Below, one piece after another: positions 54,023 to 63,304 of a stretch of DNA of 64,000 nt; the first letter of the stretch is position 1; every line of letters starts with the position of its first letter. The translations under genes were made by a program, and so were the position numbers. The notes below the pieces were generated by a model, which searched no databases, was not told the DNA's origin, and saw nothing but the letters and a program-made list of their open reading frames with translations. Source of the stretch: Streptomyces olivochromogenes (GTDB taxonomy: Bacteria > Actinomycetota > Actinomycetes > Streptomycetales > Streptomycetaceae); NCBI RefSeq assembly GCF_001514115.1, contig NZ_KQ948459.1, positions 248,001-312,000 on the forward strand, written 5' to 3'.

Positions 54023-55157
54023 CGGCCCTCAGGACGACGAACTTCGCGTCGCTCGCCACGAGTTCGCTGTTGCCGAAGAGGCGGCGCAGCTTCAGGTGGT
54101 AGCCGAGATGGCGGTTTCCGATGACCCACAGCTCGCCGCCCGGCCGCAGCGCGCGCCGCGCCCCCGAGAACATCCGCCAGGCCGTGGTGTCCGTCGTCGC
54201 CTGGTGCGAGTGGAAGGGCGGATTGTTCAGGACGAGGTCCACACTTCCGGCGGGGACCTCCGCGAGTCCGTCGCCCACGCGGAACTCCGCGCCCGCGCCG
54301 TCGGTGTTCTCCCGGTACGTCTCCTCGGCCGAGGCGACCGCCTGGTACGACTCGTCCACGAACAGCACCTCCGCCTCCGGGTTGGCCAGCGCCATCGCCG
54401 TACCGACGACTCCGTTGCCGCAGCCCAGGTCGACAATCAGCTCAGGGCCGCGGCTGCGCGGCAGGTGCTGGAGGAGGAAGCGGGTGCCGATGTCGAGACG
54501 GTCGGCGCAGAAGACACCGGCGTGGTTGACGACGGTACGGCCGGAAACCGGTCCGATGTCGTCGGGGAGCCGGTAGCTGAGCGGCCAGGGGTTGGCGGCG
54601 CGGGCGATCCCCGGGTACGGAGTGCAGAAGATCAGCCGGGCCTTCTTCTCGGCCAGCGAGGTCCGGGTCGGGCCGAGGATCCGCTCGAAGAGGTGCAGCG
54701 TCGAGGTGTGGATCTCCTTGACCATGCCCGTGCCCACGACGACGGTCCCCTCGTGCACGCCGGGCGCCAGCCGGTGCAGCTGGTCCTCCAGCAGGGCGAG
54801 GCTCTTCGGCACCCGGACGAGCAGGACGTCGATGCGGTCGGGGGGCGTGTCCTGGGTGGTCAGCAGCCGTACCGCGGTCGCCTCGACCCCGTTGCGGGCC
54901 AGGTTCGCGCGGGTCGCCTCCTGCGCGAGGAAGGAGTCGGTGATCTGCGTCGGCCGGTGCGCCGACAGCGCCGTGGCGAGCGCTCCCCAGCGGTCGCCGA
55001 CCACCACCACCGACCCGGACAGCGGCGTTCCGCTCTCCGCGAGGTGCCGCAGCAGATAGGTGTCGGCGGCGTCCCAGGCACGGAGCTGGTCGCGGGGGTC
55101 CTCGGGGAAGCGGGCCAGCGCGTACTCGGCCCAGGGCGCGGTCATCCGGTCGTTCAT
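54012..55157 (-). CDS. Class I SAM-dependent methyltransferase, RlmG-like (23S rRNA guanine-N2)
   Basis: This 381-residue protein has a degenerate N-terminal methyltransferase-like half and a C-terminal catalytic half, the RlmG/RsmC layout. The SAM motif is DLGCGNG at 243-249, followed by FVDES, and NNPPFH (311-316) marks an N-methyltransferase acting on guanine amino groups. Its length is close to E. coli RlmG (378). It probably modifies 23S rRNA. It stands alone on its strand and its stop overlaps the AraC gene end. Confidence 0.88.
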   Translation of the reverse strand: MNDRMTAPWAEYALARFPEDPRDQLRAWDAADTYLLRHLAESGTPLSGSVVVVGDRWGALATALSAHRPTQITDSFLAQEATRANLARNGVEATAVRLLTTQDTPPDRIDVLLVRVPKSLALLEDQLHRLAPGVHEGTVVVGTGMVKEIHTSTLHLFERILGPTRTSLAEKKARLIFCTPYPGIARAANPWPLSYRLPDDIGPVSGRTVVNHAGVFCADRLDIGTRFLLQHLPRSRGPELIVDLGCGNGVVGTAMALANPEAEVLFVDESYQAVASAEETYRENTDGAGAEFRVGDGLAEVPAGSVDLVLNNPPFHSHQATTDTTAWRMFSGARRALRPGGELWVIGNRHLGYHLKLRRLFGNSELVASDAKFVVLRAVKK

Positions 55158-55255
55158 CGTGGGTCAAGGCTAGCCGAGCCGCAGCTCAGCCGGGTGCCGG
55201 TCGGGTCCTGATCAGGTGCGCGCACGGGACGGGCGGGGTGCGCGAGGATGGTGGC

Positions 55256-55963
55256 ATGTCCATGGATGCTGAGCTGTTCCCCCGGAGCCGGGCGGAGATC
55301 GCGCCGGGCGCGGTGCATCTGCCGGACTGGCTGGACCCGGTTGCCCAGCGGGAGCTTCTCGATGCCTGCCGTGCGTGGGCCCGCCCACCGGCCGGACTGC
55401 GTACGGTGCGCACACCCGGCGGCGGCACGATGACCTCCCGCCAGGTGTGCCTGGGCTGGCACTGGTACCCGTACCGGTACGCGCGCACGGTCGCCGACGG
55501 CGACGGCGCCCCGGTGAAGCCCTTCCCCGCCTGGCTGGACGAGCTCGGCCGCCGCGCGGTCGCGGACACCCTGGGCCCCGAGGACGCCATCGCCGCGTAC
55601 GACATCGCACTGATCAACTTCTACGACGCCGACGCCCGGATGGGCATGCACCGCGACAGCGACGAGAAGTCCGACGCGCCTGTGGTGTCGTTGAGCCTCG
55701 GCGACACCTGCGTCTTCCGCTTCGGGAACACCGAGTCGCGCGCACGCCCGTACACGGATGTCGAGCTGCGCAGCGGGGACCTGTTCGTGTTCGGCGGGGC
55801 CTCCCGGCTCGCCTACCACGGGGTTCCCCGAGTGCACGCCGATACGGCGCCGCCCGAACTGGGCCTGACCGGCCGTCTGAACGTGACGCTACGGGTGAGT
55901 GGCTTCCAGGTGCCTTCCGGCGGGGAACCGCACGAGCGGATCATGGGAGACTCGCCCTCATGA
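55256..55963 (+). CDS. AlkB-like alpha-ketoglutarate-dependent dioxygenase
   Basis: This 235-residue Fe(II)/2-oxoglutarate oxygenase repairs alkylated DNA bases by oxidative demethylation in the AlkB family. The metal ligands are His132, Asp134 (MGMHRDSDE) and His188 (LAYHGVPR), and the 2-oxoglutarate Arg is at 207 (LTGRLNVTLR). Other family marks are SLGDTCVFRFG and LRSGDLFVFGG. ATG 55256 with GAGG upstream is preferred over GTG 55238. Its stop overlaps the ROK gene start (ATGA). Confidence 0.93.
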   Translation: MSMDAELFPRSRAEIAPGAVHLPDWLDPVAQRELLDACRAWARPPAGLRTVRTPGGGTMTSRQVCLGWHWYPYRYARTVADGDGAPVKPFPAWLDELGRRAVADTLGPEDAIAAYDIALINFYDADARMGMHRDSDEKSDAPVVSLSLGDTCVFRFGNTESRARPYTDVELRSGDLFVFGGASRLAYHGVPRVHADTAPPELGLTGRLNVTLRVSGFQVPSGGEPHERIMGDSPS

Positions 55964-57204
55964 ACGGCAAGGCGGGCCCCCGGACGACGGGGGAAGGGAA
56001 CACGCGGACACGGCTGGACCGGGGGCGCGGGGCGCTCGGACCCGCGCTGGAACTCGTGCACACCGGACGGGCGCCGACGCGTGCCGTACTCACCGCCGAG
56101 CTGGGCGTCACCCGGGCGACCGCGGGCGCGGTGGCCGCGGAGCTGGAGGCGCTGGGGCTGATCCGGGTCGACGCGCGGCCCGGCGCGGCGGCCGGTTCGC
56201 AGGGACGGCCCTCGCACCGCCTGGAGGTCGCCGAGGACGGTCCTGTGGTGCTGGCCGCACAGGTGCACGCCGACGGGTTCCGCGCCGCACTGGTCGGGCT
56301 CGGCGGCCGGATCGTCGCCACCGCGCCCAGCTGCGAGACCGTCGACGCCGACCCGGCGAAGGTGCTGGGCGCCGTCGTCGAGACCGGCGCGGAGCTGCTG
56401 CGCGAGACCGGGCGGCGCTGCGTGGGCGCCGGGCTCGCCGTGCCGTCCGCCGTCGCCGAGCCGGACGGGCTCGCCCTCAACCCCCTCCACCTCGCCTGGC
56501 CCGCGGGCGCGCCCGTCCGCCGGATCTTCGCCGAGCGGGTGCGCGCGGCGGGCATCGAGGGCCCGGCGTTCGCCGCGAACGACATCAACCTCGCCGCCCT
56601 CGCCGAGCACCGCCACGGCGCCGGACGCGGCGCCCGCGACCTGCTGTGCGTGGCCACCGGGCACCGGGGCGTCGGCGGCGCGCTCGTCCTCGACGGGCGG
56701 CTGCACACGGGCAGCTCGGGCCTCGCCCTCGAAGTCGGCCACCTCACCGTCAACCCCGAGGGCCGCCCCTGCTACTGCGGCAGCCGCGGCTGCCTCGACG
56801 TCGAGGCGGACCCCCTGGCGTTCCTCACGGCGGCGGGCCGCGACCCCGGCCCCGAGGTGTCCCTCCTCCAGCAGGCCAACGACCTGATCCGCACCCGGTA
56901 CGACCAGGACCCCTCCGTCCGCACGGCCACCGAGGCGCTGATCGACCGCCTCGGCCTCGGACTCGCCGGACTGGTCAACATCCTCAACCCCGACCGGATC
57001 ATCCTCGGCGGCCTGCACCGCACCCTTCTCGACGCCGACCCCGACCGGCTGCGCGCCGTCGTCGCCGACCGCAGCCTGTGGGGCCAGAGCGGCGGCGTAC
57101 CGATCCTCGCCTGCACCCTGGACCACAACACCCTGGTGGGTGCCGCGGAGTTGGCCTGGCAGCCGGTCCTCGACGACCCACCGGCGGCACTGGCCCGGAC
57201 CTGA
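55960..57204 (+). CDS. ROK family transcriptional regulator
   Basis: This 414-residue protein has an N-terminal winged helix (about 30-75: PTRAVLTAELGVTRATAGAV) and a ROK sugar-kinase-like domain with LEVGHLTVNPEG and the zinc-binding CYCGSRGC (Cys271, Cys273, Cys278). ROK proteins with a DNA-binding head repress sugar-use genes. It is translationally coupled to the AlkB-like gene, which is an odd functional pairing and may be only positional. Confidence 0.93.
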   Translation: MNGKAGPRTTGEGNTRTRLDRGRGALGPALELVHTGRAPTRAVLTAELGVTRATAGAVAAELEALGLIRVDARPGAAAGSQGRPSHRLEVAEDGPVVLAAQVHADGFRAALVGLGGRIVATAPSCETVDADPAKVLGAVVETGAELLRETGRRCVGAGLAVPSAVAEPDGLALNPLHLAWPAGAPVRRIFAERVRAAGIEGPAFAANDINLAALAEHRHGAGRGARDLLCVATGHRGVGGALVLDGRLHTGSSGLALEVGHLTVNPEGRPCYCGSRGCLDVEADPLAFLTAAGRDPGPEVSLLQQANDLIRTRYDQDPSVRTATEALIDRLGLGLAGLVNILNPDRIILGGLHRTLLDADPDRLRAVVADRSLWGQSGGVPILACTLDHNTLVGAAELAWQPVLDDPPAALART

Positions 57205-57286
57205 GGCGAGGCCGTCGACGCGGCCCCTCCCACGTCCTTGGTGCGCTCGTCCATGGGCATCTCGGTGGCTCGCCGACGTCCGTCGG

Positions 57287-58252
57287 TCACGTCGGCCGGG
57301 TGGGCGTACTGCGCCACTCCACGGCGAGCGCCCGGCCGGGGTTCTGCGTGAAGACGCGCTCCACGAGTTCCGCACCCAGGGCCAGTGCGAGCCGTGGGCG
57401 CACCCGGCGCAGCAGATACGGCATCCCGGGGCCGCCGTTGACCGAGCGCGCCGCCGCGGTCGTCGTGTCGGCGCCCAGGAGCAGGCGGTGGCCGAAACCG
57501 GCGTCGGCCAGGGCGCGTACGGCGTCGGGCATGCTCCAGTCGGTGGCGTGGTTCGCACGGGAGGGGCCGTCGAAGGCGAGGTAGGCGCCCGCCTCGGCGG
57601 CCTGGCGCTGCACCACGAGATCCGGGGAGCGGTTGAGGTGACCCAGGATCACCCGGTGCGGCGGCACCTCCAACGCGCCGCACAGCAGGTCGAGTACGTC
57701 GAGCGCGGCCGTGCCCAGTTCCAGGTGCACGGCGATCGGCGCGCCCGTGGCGTGGTGCGCCTCGGCCGCCGCGGTCATCGTCCAGCGGGCGTGCGCGTCG
57801 AGCGCGTGGAAGCCGCCCGCGACCTTGACGAGTCCGGCCCGGACCCCGGATGTGCCGATGCCGGAGGTGAGTTCGCGGACGAAGACGTCGGCCAGCCTGC
57901 CGCGCAGTTCACGGAGCGACTCCGGTGTGTAGTGGACCGCTTGGTGCAGGCCCGTAGCGGCGACCACATGGACTCCGGTGTCACGGGAGAGCAGCGGCAG
58001 GTCCGCGGCGCGCCGGCCCAGTCCGTACGGCGTCCACTGCACCACGCTCCCGCCGCCCTGCTCGCGGAACGCGGCCAGTTCGGCCCGCGCGGCGGACGCG
58101 TCGCGCAGTTCCTGGCCGGGGAGCGCGGGACTGCCGAAGAAGAGGTGGTCATGGGCGTCGCACACCCCGAGAAGCTCGGGCGGCACGTCTCCGAGGACCG
58201 TACGGACCCTCGCGGGGACGGCGCCACCGGGGCTCGTGGGGGCAGGGCTCAC
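57287..58252 (-). CDS. Phosphotriesterase family metal-dependent hydrolase
   Basis: This 321-residue TIM-barrel amidohydrolase has the HxH metal motif CDAHDHLFFG (His34, His36), a Lys expected to be carboxylated in AGLVKVAGG, further ligands in VHLELG and LGHLNRSPD, and the late Asp in LLGADTTT. Family members act on phosphotriesters, lactones or phospho-sugars, so the substrate is open. The GTG start overlaps the DUF4865 stop (GTGA). It is the last gene of a TetR-led operon. Confidence 0.88.
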   Translation of the reverse strand: MSPAPTSPGGAVPARVRTVLGDVPPELLGVCDAHDHLFFGSPALPGQELRDASAARAELAAFREQGGGSVVQWTPYGLGRRAADLPLLSRDTGVHVVAATGLHQAVHYTPESLRELRGRLADVFVRELTSGIGTSGVRAGLVKVAGGFHALDAHARWTMTAAAEAHHATGAPIAVHLELGTAALDVLDLLCGALEVPPHRVILGHLNRSPDLVVQRQAAEAGAYLAFDGPSRANHATDWSMPDAVRALADAGFGHRLLLGADTTTAAARSVNGGPGMPYLLRRVRPRLALALGAELVERVFTQNPGRALAVEWRSTPTRPT

Positions 58253-58833
58253 CACTGCCGGCCCCGGGGCAGCCGGTCGCGCCCGGGCGCCGACAGGTGC
58301 AGCACCTGGAAGACCTCGCCGGGGGCCTTGGGAGTGTCGTGGTCCCAGAGGGAGAAGTGGACCAGTTCCCAGTGGCGCGGGTCGACGGCGGCGGCCGCGC
58401 ACACCGCGCCGTCGAGCGAGGCCAGCCGCCCCGTCTCGGCCGCGGCGTCCGCCATCACCTCGGCCAGGTCGACGCCCTCCGGTACGGGCCGGCGTCGCCG
58501 CACCGCGACCTGGGCCGGCGCACCGGCGGCGCCGCCCTCCTCGTAGGCCAGGCCCGTCCAGTTCTGCACCACCGGCCGCCCGAAGTCGTCGACGAGTCCC
58601 TGGAAGGCGCCGCCCCAGAGGAAGGAGTTCATGCCCTCGACGGTGTTCCAGAGGTAGAAGGGCGCGTACTGGTCGACCGGCGAGCCGTGCACCCCGCGCT
58701 CACGCATCAGATACGTCTTGAAGCCGAGCCCCTCCCAGTCGTCGAGGAGGTGCCCGATGCGGGAGACCCGGGCGCGGATGATCCCCATGTCGTAGTCGGC
58801 GGGGAAGGTCAGTTCGTACTGCATCGCGTGCAT
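58249..58833 (-). CDS. DUF4865 family protein
   Basis: This 194-residue protein matches the DUF4865 family, with a monooxygenase-like ferredoxin fold expected. It has MQYELTFPADYDMGIIRARV near the start, FKTYLMRERGVHGSPVDQYAPFY cut by Trp-rich strands, and WELVHFSLWDHDT near the end. ATG 58833 has AAGGAGG 6 bp upstream. Such genes often sit next to a TetR regulator, as here. Function is unknown. Confidence 0.9.
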   Translation of the reverse strand: MHAMQYELTFPADYDMGIIRARVSRIGHLLDDWEGLGFKTYLMRERGVHGSPVDQYAPFYLWNTVEGMNSFLWGGAFQGLVDDFGRPVVQNWTGLAYEEGGAAGAPAQVAVRRRRPVPEGVDLAEVMADAAAETGRLASLDGAVCAAAAVDPRHWELVHFSLWDHDTPKAPGEVFQVLHLSAPGRDRLPRGRQW

Positions 58834-58879
58834 CGCATGCCTCCTTGAGGGGCCTTCAGGTCTCCAGGTCTTCAGGCCT

Positions 58880-59452
58880 TCAGCCGAGGCCCCGACCGGC
58901 GGGGGAGAGCAGGGCGAGCAGTCCGCGGACGGCCGTGTCGAAGGCGGCCGGGGAGCCGGAGGCGCGCGCGAGCACATAGCCTCCCTGGACGGTCGCGAGG
59001 ATCGTCGCGGCGATCTCCTCGGCGTCCAGCGACGGCGCGAACTGCCCCTGTTCCTTGCCCTCTTCGACGATCCCGGCCAGTCGCTCGCGCAGCCAGTCGA
59101 TCGTCTCGTCGACGGGGGCGCGCAGCTCCGCACTGGCGATCACGTCCGGGTCCATCGTCAGCCGGCCGACCGGACAGCCGCGCAGGACGTCTCGCTCCCG
59201 GCGCAGATACGCCTCGACGCGCTCGTACGGCGAACCGGGCGCGCCCAGTACGCCCTCGGCGCCGGCCCGCAGTTCCTCGGCGGTGCGTCGGATCGCGGCC
59301 AGGGCGAGATCGGGCTTGCCCTTGAAGTGGTGGTACATGCTGCCCTGCCCGGCGCCCGCGTGCTCCTGGATCGCCTTGGGGCTGGTGCCCACGTAACCGC
59401 GCTCCCACAACAGCTCACGCGTGGACTCGATCAGCCGCTCCGGAGTGCTCAT
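58880..59452 (-). CDS. TetR/AcrR family transcriptional regulator
   Basis: This 190-residue repressor has a helix-turn-helix (about 7-50: IESTRELLWERGYVGTSPKA, then AGAGQGSMYHHFKGKPDLAL) and a ligand domain including GCPVGRLTMD, typical of regulators with a reactive Cys near CPVG. It is the first gene of the TetR-DUF4865-phosphotriesterase operon. A near-perfect 20-bp palindrome 9 bp before its start is the likely operator. Confidence 0.93.
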   Translation of the reverse strand: MSTPERLIESTRELLWERGYVGTSPKAIQEHAGAGQGSMYHHFKGKPDLALAAIRRTAEELRAGAEGVLGAPGSPYERVEAYLRRERDVLRGCPVGRLTMDPDVIASAELRAPVDETIDWLRERLAGIVEEGKEQGQFAPSLDAEEIAATILATVQGGYVLARASGSPAAFDTAVRGLLALLSPAGRGLG

Positions 59453-59460
59453 GAACTCAC

Positions 59461-59480
59461 TGTACATACTAGTAGGTACA
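59461..59480. promoter_or_regulatory. 20-bp palindromic operator of the TetR/DUF4865/phosphotriesterase operon
   Basis: TGTACATACTAGTAGGTACA is a palindrome with one mismatched pair and the symmetric core TACTAGTA. It ends 9 bp before the TetR start, so binding would block the operon and possibly the divergent SHOCT/ABC operon. Confidence 0.75.
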
Positions 59481-59656
59481 GAGTCGAGGGCAGCAGGATC
59501 GGGTTGAGGAAGCAGGCGATGGCGCCCCACGTACTCCCGCGGAGGTACGGGAACGGCCGCTGGCCGTACGACGACTCGGGCCCCCTCCCGGAGCGAGTCT
59601 CGATGCATCGCAACAGCTCCCACCCACAACAGCTCCCCTCTAGGAGATGACCCGAG

Positions 59657-59965
59657 ATGCAGACCCTGGCGAACTGGGACGGCGGCCCCGGCCCCTGGAT
59701 CCTGTTCTTCCCGCTGATCTGGGCGGCCGTCGTGATCGGCGTCGTGACGGTCCTGCGCCGCACCGTGGGGCGCGGGCGCCGCGGACCGTGGCGCGCCATG
59801 GGCGACTTCGGCCCGCCCCGCGACTCCCGCCCCACGGGCGACGAGCCGATCGCGCTGCTCGGCCGCCGCTTCGCCACCGGCGAGATCGACGAGGACGAGT
59901 ACTGGCGCCGACTCTCCGTCCTGGACGAGCAGTTCGGCCGCCCGGGCAAGGGAGGAGCGGCATGA
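59657..59965 (+). CDS. SHOCT domain small membrane protein
   Basis: This 102-residue protein has one membrane helix (WILFFPLIWAAVVIGVVTVL at about 14-33), a basic Arg-rich stretch, and a C-terminal SHOCT motif (IALLGRRFATGEIDEDEYWR). AGGAG lies before the ATG. Its stop overlaps the ABC ATPase start (ATGA), so it is coupled to the transporter and may be an accessory subunit. Confidence 0.9.
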   Translation: MQTLANWDGGPGPWILFFPLIWAAVVIGVVTVLRRTVGRGRRGPWRAMGDFGPPRDSRPTGDEPIALLGRRFATGEIDEDEYWRRLSVLDEQFGRPGKGGAA

Positions 59966-60720
59966 CGACCGCCACCACGACGCGTCATGCCGCGGGTGTC
60001 GCCGACGCCGTCAAGGTGTACGGCAGCGGCGACACCGCCGTCAGGGCCCTGGACGGGGTGAGCGTCGGCTTCCCGGCCGGACGCTTCACCGCGATCATGG
60101 GCCCCTCGGGCTCCGGCAAGTCCACCCTGATGCACTGCGCGGCCGGCCTGGACACGCTCACCTCGGGCGCCGCGTTCATCGGCGACACCCCACTGAGCAC
60201 GCTGGACGACCGCCGCCTCACCCTGCTGCGCCGCGACCGTGTCGGCTTCGTCTTCCAGGCGTTCAACCTGATCCCGACGCTGACCGTCGCCGAGAACATC
60301 ACGCTGCCCCTGGACCTCGCCGGGGCGAAGGGCTCCCGCGAGTGGATCGACGCGCTCGTCGACGTCGTCGGCCTGCGCGACCGGCTCCACCACCGCCCGG
60401 CCGAACTCTCCGGCGGACAGCAGCAACGCGTCGCCGTGGCCCGGGCGTTCGCCGGGCGTCCCGACGTCGTCTTCGCCGACGAACCCACCGGCAACCTCGA
60501 CTCCCGCTCCGGCGAGGAGGTCCTGAACCTGCTCGGCCGCGCGGTGCGCCGGATGGACCGTACGGTCGTCATGGTCACGCACGACCCGGTGGCGGCCGCA
60601 CACGCCGACGAGGTCGTCTTCCTCGCCGACGGACGCCTCGTGGACCGGATGGAGTCCCCGACGGCCGACAAGGTCCTCGACCGGATGAAGGCGTTCGACA
60701 CCAAAGGCGGGCGGTCGTGA
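59962..60720 (+). CDS. ABC transporter ATP-binding protein (MacB/LolD type)
   Basis: This 252-residue ATPase has Walker A GPSGSGKST, Q-loop FVFQAFNLIPTLTV, signature LSGGQQQR, Walker B VVFADEPTGNLDS and switch His in MVTHDP. FQAFNLIPTLT and ADEPTGNLDS mark the MacB/LolD group that pairs with FtsX-like permeases in mechanotransmission or lipid and peptide export. It is coupled to the SHOCT gene before it and the permease after it. Confidence 0.95.
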   Translation: MTTATTTRHAAGVADAVKVYGSGDTAVRALDGVSVGFPAGRFTAIMGPSGSGKSTLMHCAAGLDTLTSGAAFIGDTPLSTLDDRRLTLLRRDRVGFVFQAFNLIPTLTVAENITLPLDLAGAKGSREWIDALVDVVGLRDRLHHRPAELSGGQQQRVAVARAFAGRPDVVFADEPTGNLDSRSGEEVLNLLGRAVRRMDRTVVMVTHDPVAAAHADEVVFLADGRLVDRMESPTADKVLDRMKAFDTKGGRS

Positions 60721-63278
60721 ACGCCTCCGTGCGCCTGAGCGTGTCCTCCCTGCGCGCCCACAAACGCCGCTTCGCCGGTACGTTCCTGGCGGTGCTCCTC
60801 GGTGTCGCCTTCCTGGCCGGAACGCTGGTCATGGGCGACACACTGCGGGCGAGCTTCAGCACGCTGTTCGGCGACGCCACGAAGGGCACCGACGCGGTCG
60901 TCCGCAGCGCCGACGCCATCACTACGCCCGGTGAGAGCCAGGGTGTGCGCCAACCGGTCGACACCGCCCTGGTGAAGACCGTCGAGCGGGTTCCCGGCGT
61001 CGCGGCCGCCGCCCCCGACATCCAGGGCGCGGGCCAGCTCGTCGGCAGCGACGGCAAGCCCGTCGGCGGCCAGGGCCCGCCCACCCTCGCCGGCAACTGG
61101 ATCACCGACCCGAAGCTCAACCCGTACCGACTCGCCGCGGGCCACGCCCCGTCGAAGTCCGGCGAGGTCGTCGTCAACCGGGGCGCCGCGAAGAAGGGCG
61201 GCCTGAAGATCGGCGACACGACCACCCTGCGCACCCCCGGTCCCGTCAAGGTGACGATCGTGGGCCTCGCGACCTTCGGTGGCGAGGACGGCATGGCGCA
61301 GGTGACGTTCACCGGGATGACGCAGGCCGACGCCGAGAAGTACCTCACCGCGAAGCCCGGCGAGGCGGCGAACATCCGGGTGCGGGCCGGTCCCGGGGTC
61401 GGTCAGGCCGAGCTCGTCGCGGACCTGACTCCCGTGCTGCCCAAGGGAGTCGAGGCGATCACCGGGCAGGAGTCGGCGCGGGAGAACACCGACATGATCT
61501 CCAGCCAGTTCCTGAACATCTTCACCACCCTCCTGCTCGTCTTCTCCGGCATCGCGCTGCTGGTCGCGACCTTCTCCATCCACAACACCTTCGCGATCGT
61601 CGTCGCCCAACGCACCCGCGAGAACGCCCTGTTGCGCGCGCTGGGCGCCTCCCGCCGCCAGGTCACCGCCTCGTCCCTGGCCGAGGCGAGCGTGGTCGCG
61701 GTGACCGCGTCGGCCGTCGGCCTCGCGGGCGGCATCGGAATCGCGGCCGGGCTGCAGACACTGTTCCCCGCCATCGGGTTCCCCTTCCCCCAGGGCGACT
61801 TGGTGATCAGCGGCCTGTCCATGCTGCTGCCGCTCGCGGTCGGCATCGTGGTCTGCCTGGGCTCCGCGCTGCTGCCCGCCGTACGCGCCGGACGCACCGC
61901 GCCGCTGGCCGCGCTGCGCGAGACGGCCGTCGACGGGTCCGGGGCCTCACGGGGGCGGGCGATCGTGGGTGCGGCACTGGCCGTACTCGCGGTGGGCGCC
62001 ACCCTGACCGGCGTACTGGTGAGCCCGTCGCTGTGGCTCGCGGGCCTCGGCGCCGTTCTCGCCCTCGCCGCCTTCGTGGTCCTCGGACCCGTGGCGTCGT
62101 CGGCCGCCGTACGAGCCCTCGGCGCCCCCCTCGACACGCTGCGCGGTGTCACCGGCGGCCTGGCCCGGCGCAACGCGCTGCGCAGCCCGAAGCGGACCGC
62201 CGCCACCGCGAGCGCCCTGATGATCGGCGTCGCCGTCGTCTCACTGTTCACGGTCTTCGGCGCCTCGCTGAAGGCCACCATGGACCAGACGGTCTCCCGG
62301 TCCTTCGCGGGTGACGTCGCCGTCAGCACCCCGTCCTTCGGCGCGGGCGGCAGCGGGCTGAGCCCCGAACTGGCTCCCGCGATCGCGCGGCAGCCGGCCG
62401 TCCGGTACGCGGTGGGTCTCGGCCGGGGGGTCGCCCAGGTCGACGGCAAGGGGCGGGCGCTGACCGTCACCGACCCGGTCACCCTCGGCAAGGTGTTCGA
62501 CCTCGGTGAGGTGCGTGGCTCACTCGACGACCTGGGCGCCGACGGCATCGCGCTCACCCGGAAGGAGGCCGCCGAACAGCACCTCACGACCGGCGACACC
62601 GCCCGGCTCACCTTCACCGACGGCACGCGCGAGAACTTCACCGTCCGCGCGGTCTACGGCCGCTCCGAACTCGCCGGCGACTACGTCATCACCCGTGCCG
62701 CCTGGGCCCCGCACCGCACCCAGGACTCGGACTCGCTCGTCGCCGTCACCTTCAAGAACGGTGTCGGTACGGCCGACGGCAGGGCGGCGGTCGAGAAGGT
62801 CGCCGCGCGCTACGGCGATCCCGAGGTGCAGACCCGCGACGAGTACGCGCGGTCCTCGGCCGGCGGCATCGACATGATGCTGACCCTGGTCTACGCGTTG
62901 CTCGCACTCGCGGTGCTCATCGCCCTGCTCGGCATCGCCAACACGCTCACCCTCGCGATCCACGAGCGCACCCGTGAACTCGGTCTGCTGCGGGCGGTCG
63001 GGCAGACCCGGGCGCAGCTGCGCGCCATGGTCCGCTGGGAGTCGGTCCTTGTCGCCGCCTTCGGAACGGCGGGCGGACTCGCCCTCGGTGCCTTCCTGGG
63101 CTGGGTGCTCGTCGAGGCCTCCGACGGCGCGTCGGACAGCGCCTTCGCCTTCGCGATCCCGCCCGTGCGGCTCGCCGTGGTGGCGCTCGTGGGCCTCGCG
63201 GCGGGAGCCCTCGCGGGGCTGCGCCCGGCCCGGCGGGCAGCACGCCTGGACGTGCTGCGCGCCATCGCCACCGAGTGA
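60717..63278 (+). CDS. ABC transporter permease, FtsX/MacB type
   Basis: This 853-residue permease has an N-terminal helix (FLAVLLGVAFLAGTLVMGD at about 23-41), a large extracytoplasmic domain, a three-helix FtsX core (NIFTTLLLVFSGIALLVATF onward), then a second copy of the layout ending in a C-terminal FtsX core (LALAVLIALLGIANTLTLAI). Duplicated FtsX domains in one chain are usual for this actinobacterial class. The GTG start overlaps the ATPase stop. The exported substrate is unknown. Confidence 0.94.
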   Translation: MNASVRLSVSSLRAHKRRFAGTFLAVLLGVAFLAGTLVMGDTLRASFSTLFGDATKGTDAVVRSADAITTPGESQGVRQPVDTALVKTVERVPGVAAAAPDIQGAGQLVGSDGKPVGGQGPPTLAGNWITDPKLNPYRLAAGHAPSKSGEVVVNRGAAKKGGLKIGDTTTLRTPGPVKVTIVGLATFGGEDGMAQVTFTGMTQADAEKYLTAKPGEAANIRVRAGPGVGQAELVADLTPVLPKGVEAITGQESARENTDMISSQFLNIFTTLLLVFSGIALLVATFSIHNTFAIVVAQRTRENALLRALGASRRQVTASSLAEASVVAVTASAVGLAGGIGIAAGLQTLFPAIGFPFPQGDLVISGLSMLLPLAVGIVVCLGSALLPAVRAGRTAPLAALRETAVDGSGASRGRAIVGAALAVLAVGATLTGVLVSPSLWLAGLGAVLALAAFVVLGPVASSAAVRALGAPLDTLRGVTGGLARRNALRSPKRTAATASALMIGVAVVSLFTVFGASLKATMDQTVSRSFAGDVAVSTPSFGAGGSGLSPELAPAIARQPAVRYAVGLGRGVAQVDGKGRALTVTDPVTLGKVFDLGEVRGSLDDLGADGIALTRKEAAEQHLTTGDTARLTFTDGTRENFTVRAVYGRSELAGDYVITRAAWAPHRTQDSDSLVAVTFKNGVGTADGRAAVEKVAARYGDPEVQTRDEYARSSAGGIDMMLTLVYALLALAVLIALLGIANTLTLAIHERTRELGLLRAVGQTRAQLRAMVRWESVLVAAFGTAGGLALGAFLGWVLVEASDGASDSAFAFAIPPVRLAVVALVGLAAGALAGLRPARRAARLDVLRAIATE

Positions 63279-63304
63279 CGTACGAGACGGGGGTCACCGC
63301 CCGG

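Noticed and set aside
59531..59548. GTAC-N10-GTAC palindrome between TetR and the SHOCT gene
   Set aside because: Only 14 of 18 positions are symmetric and the much better palindrome at 59461-59480 is nearby.
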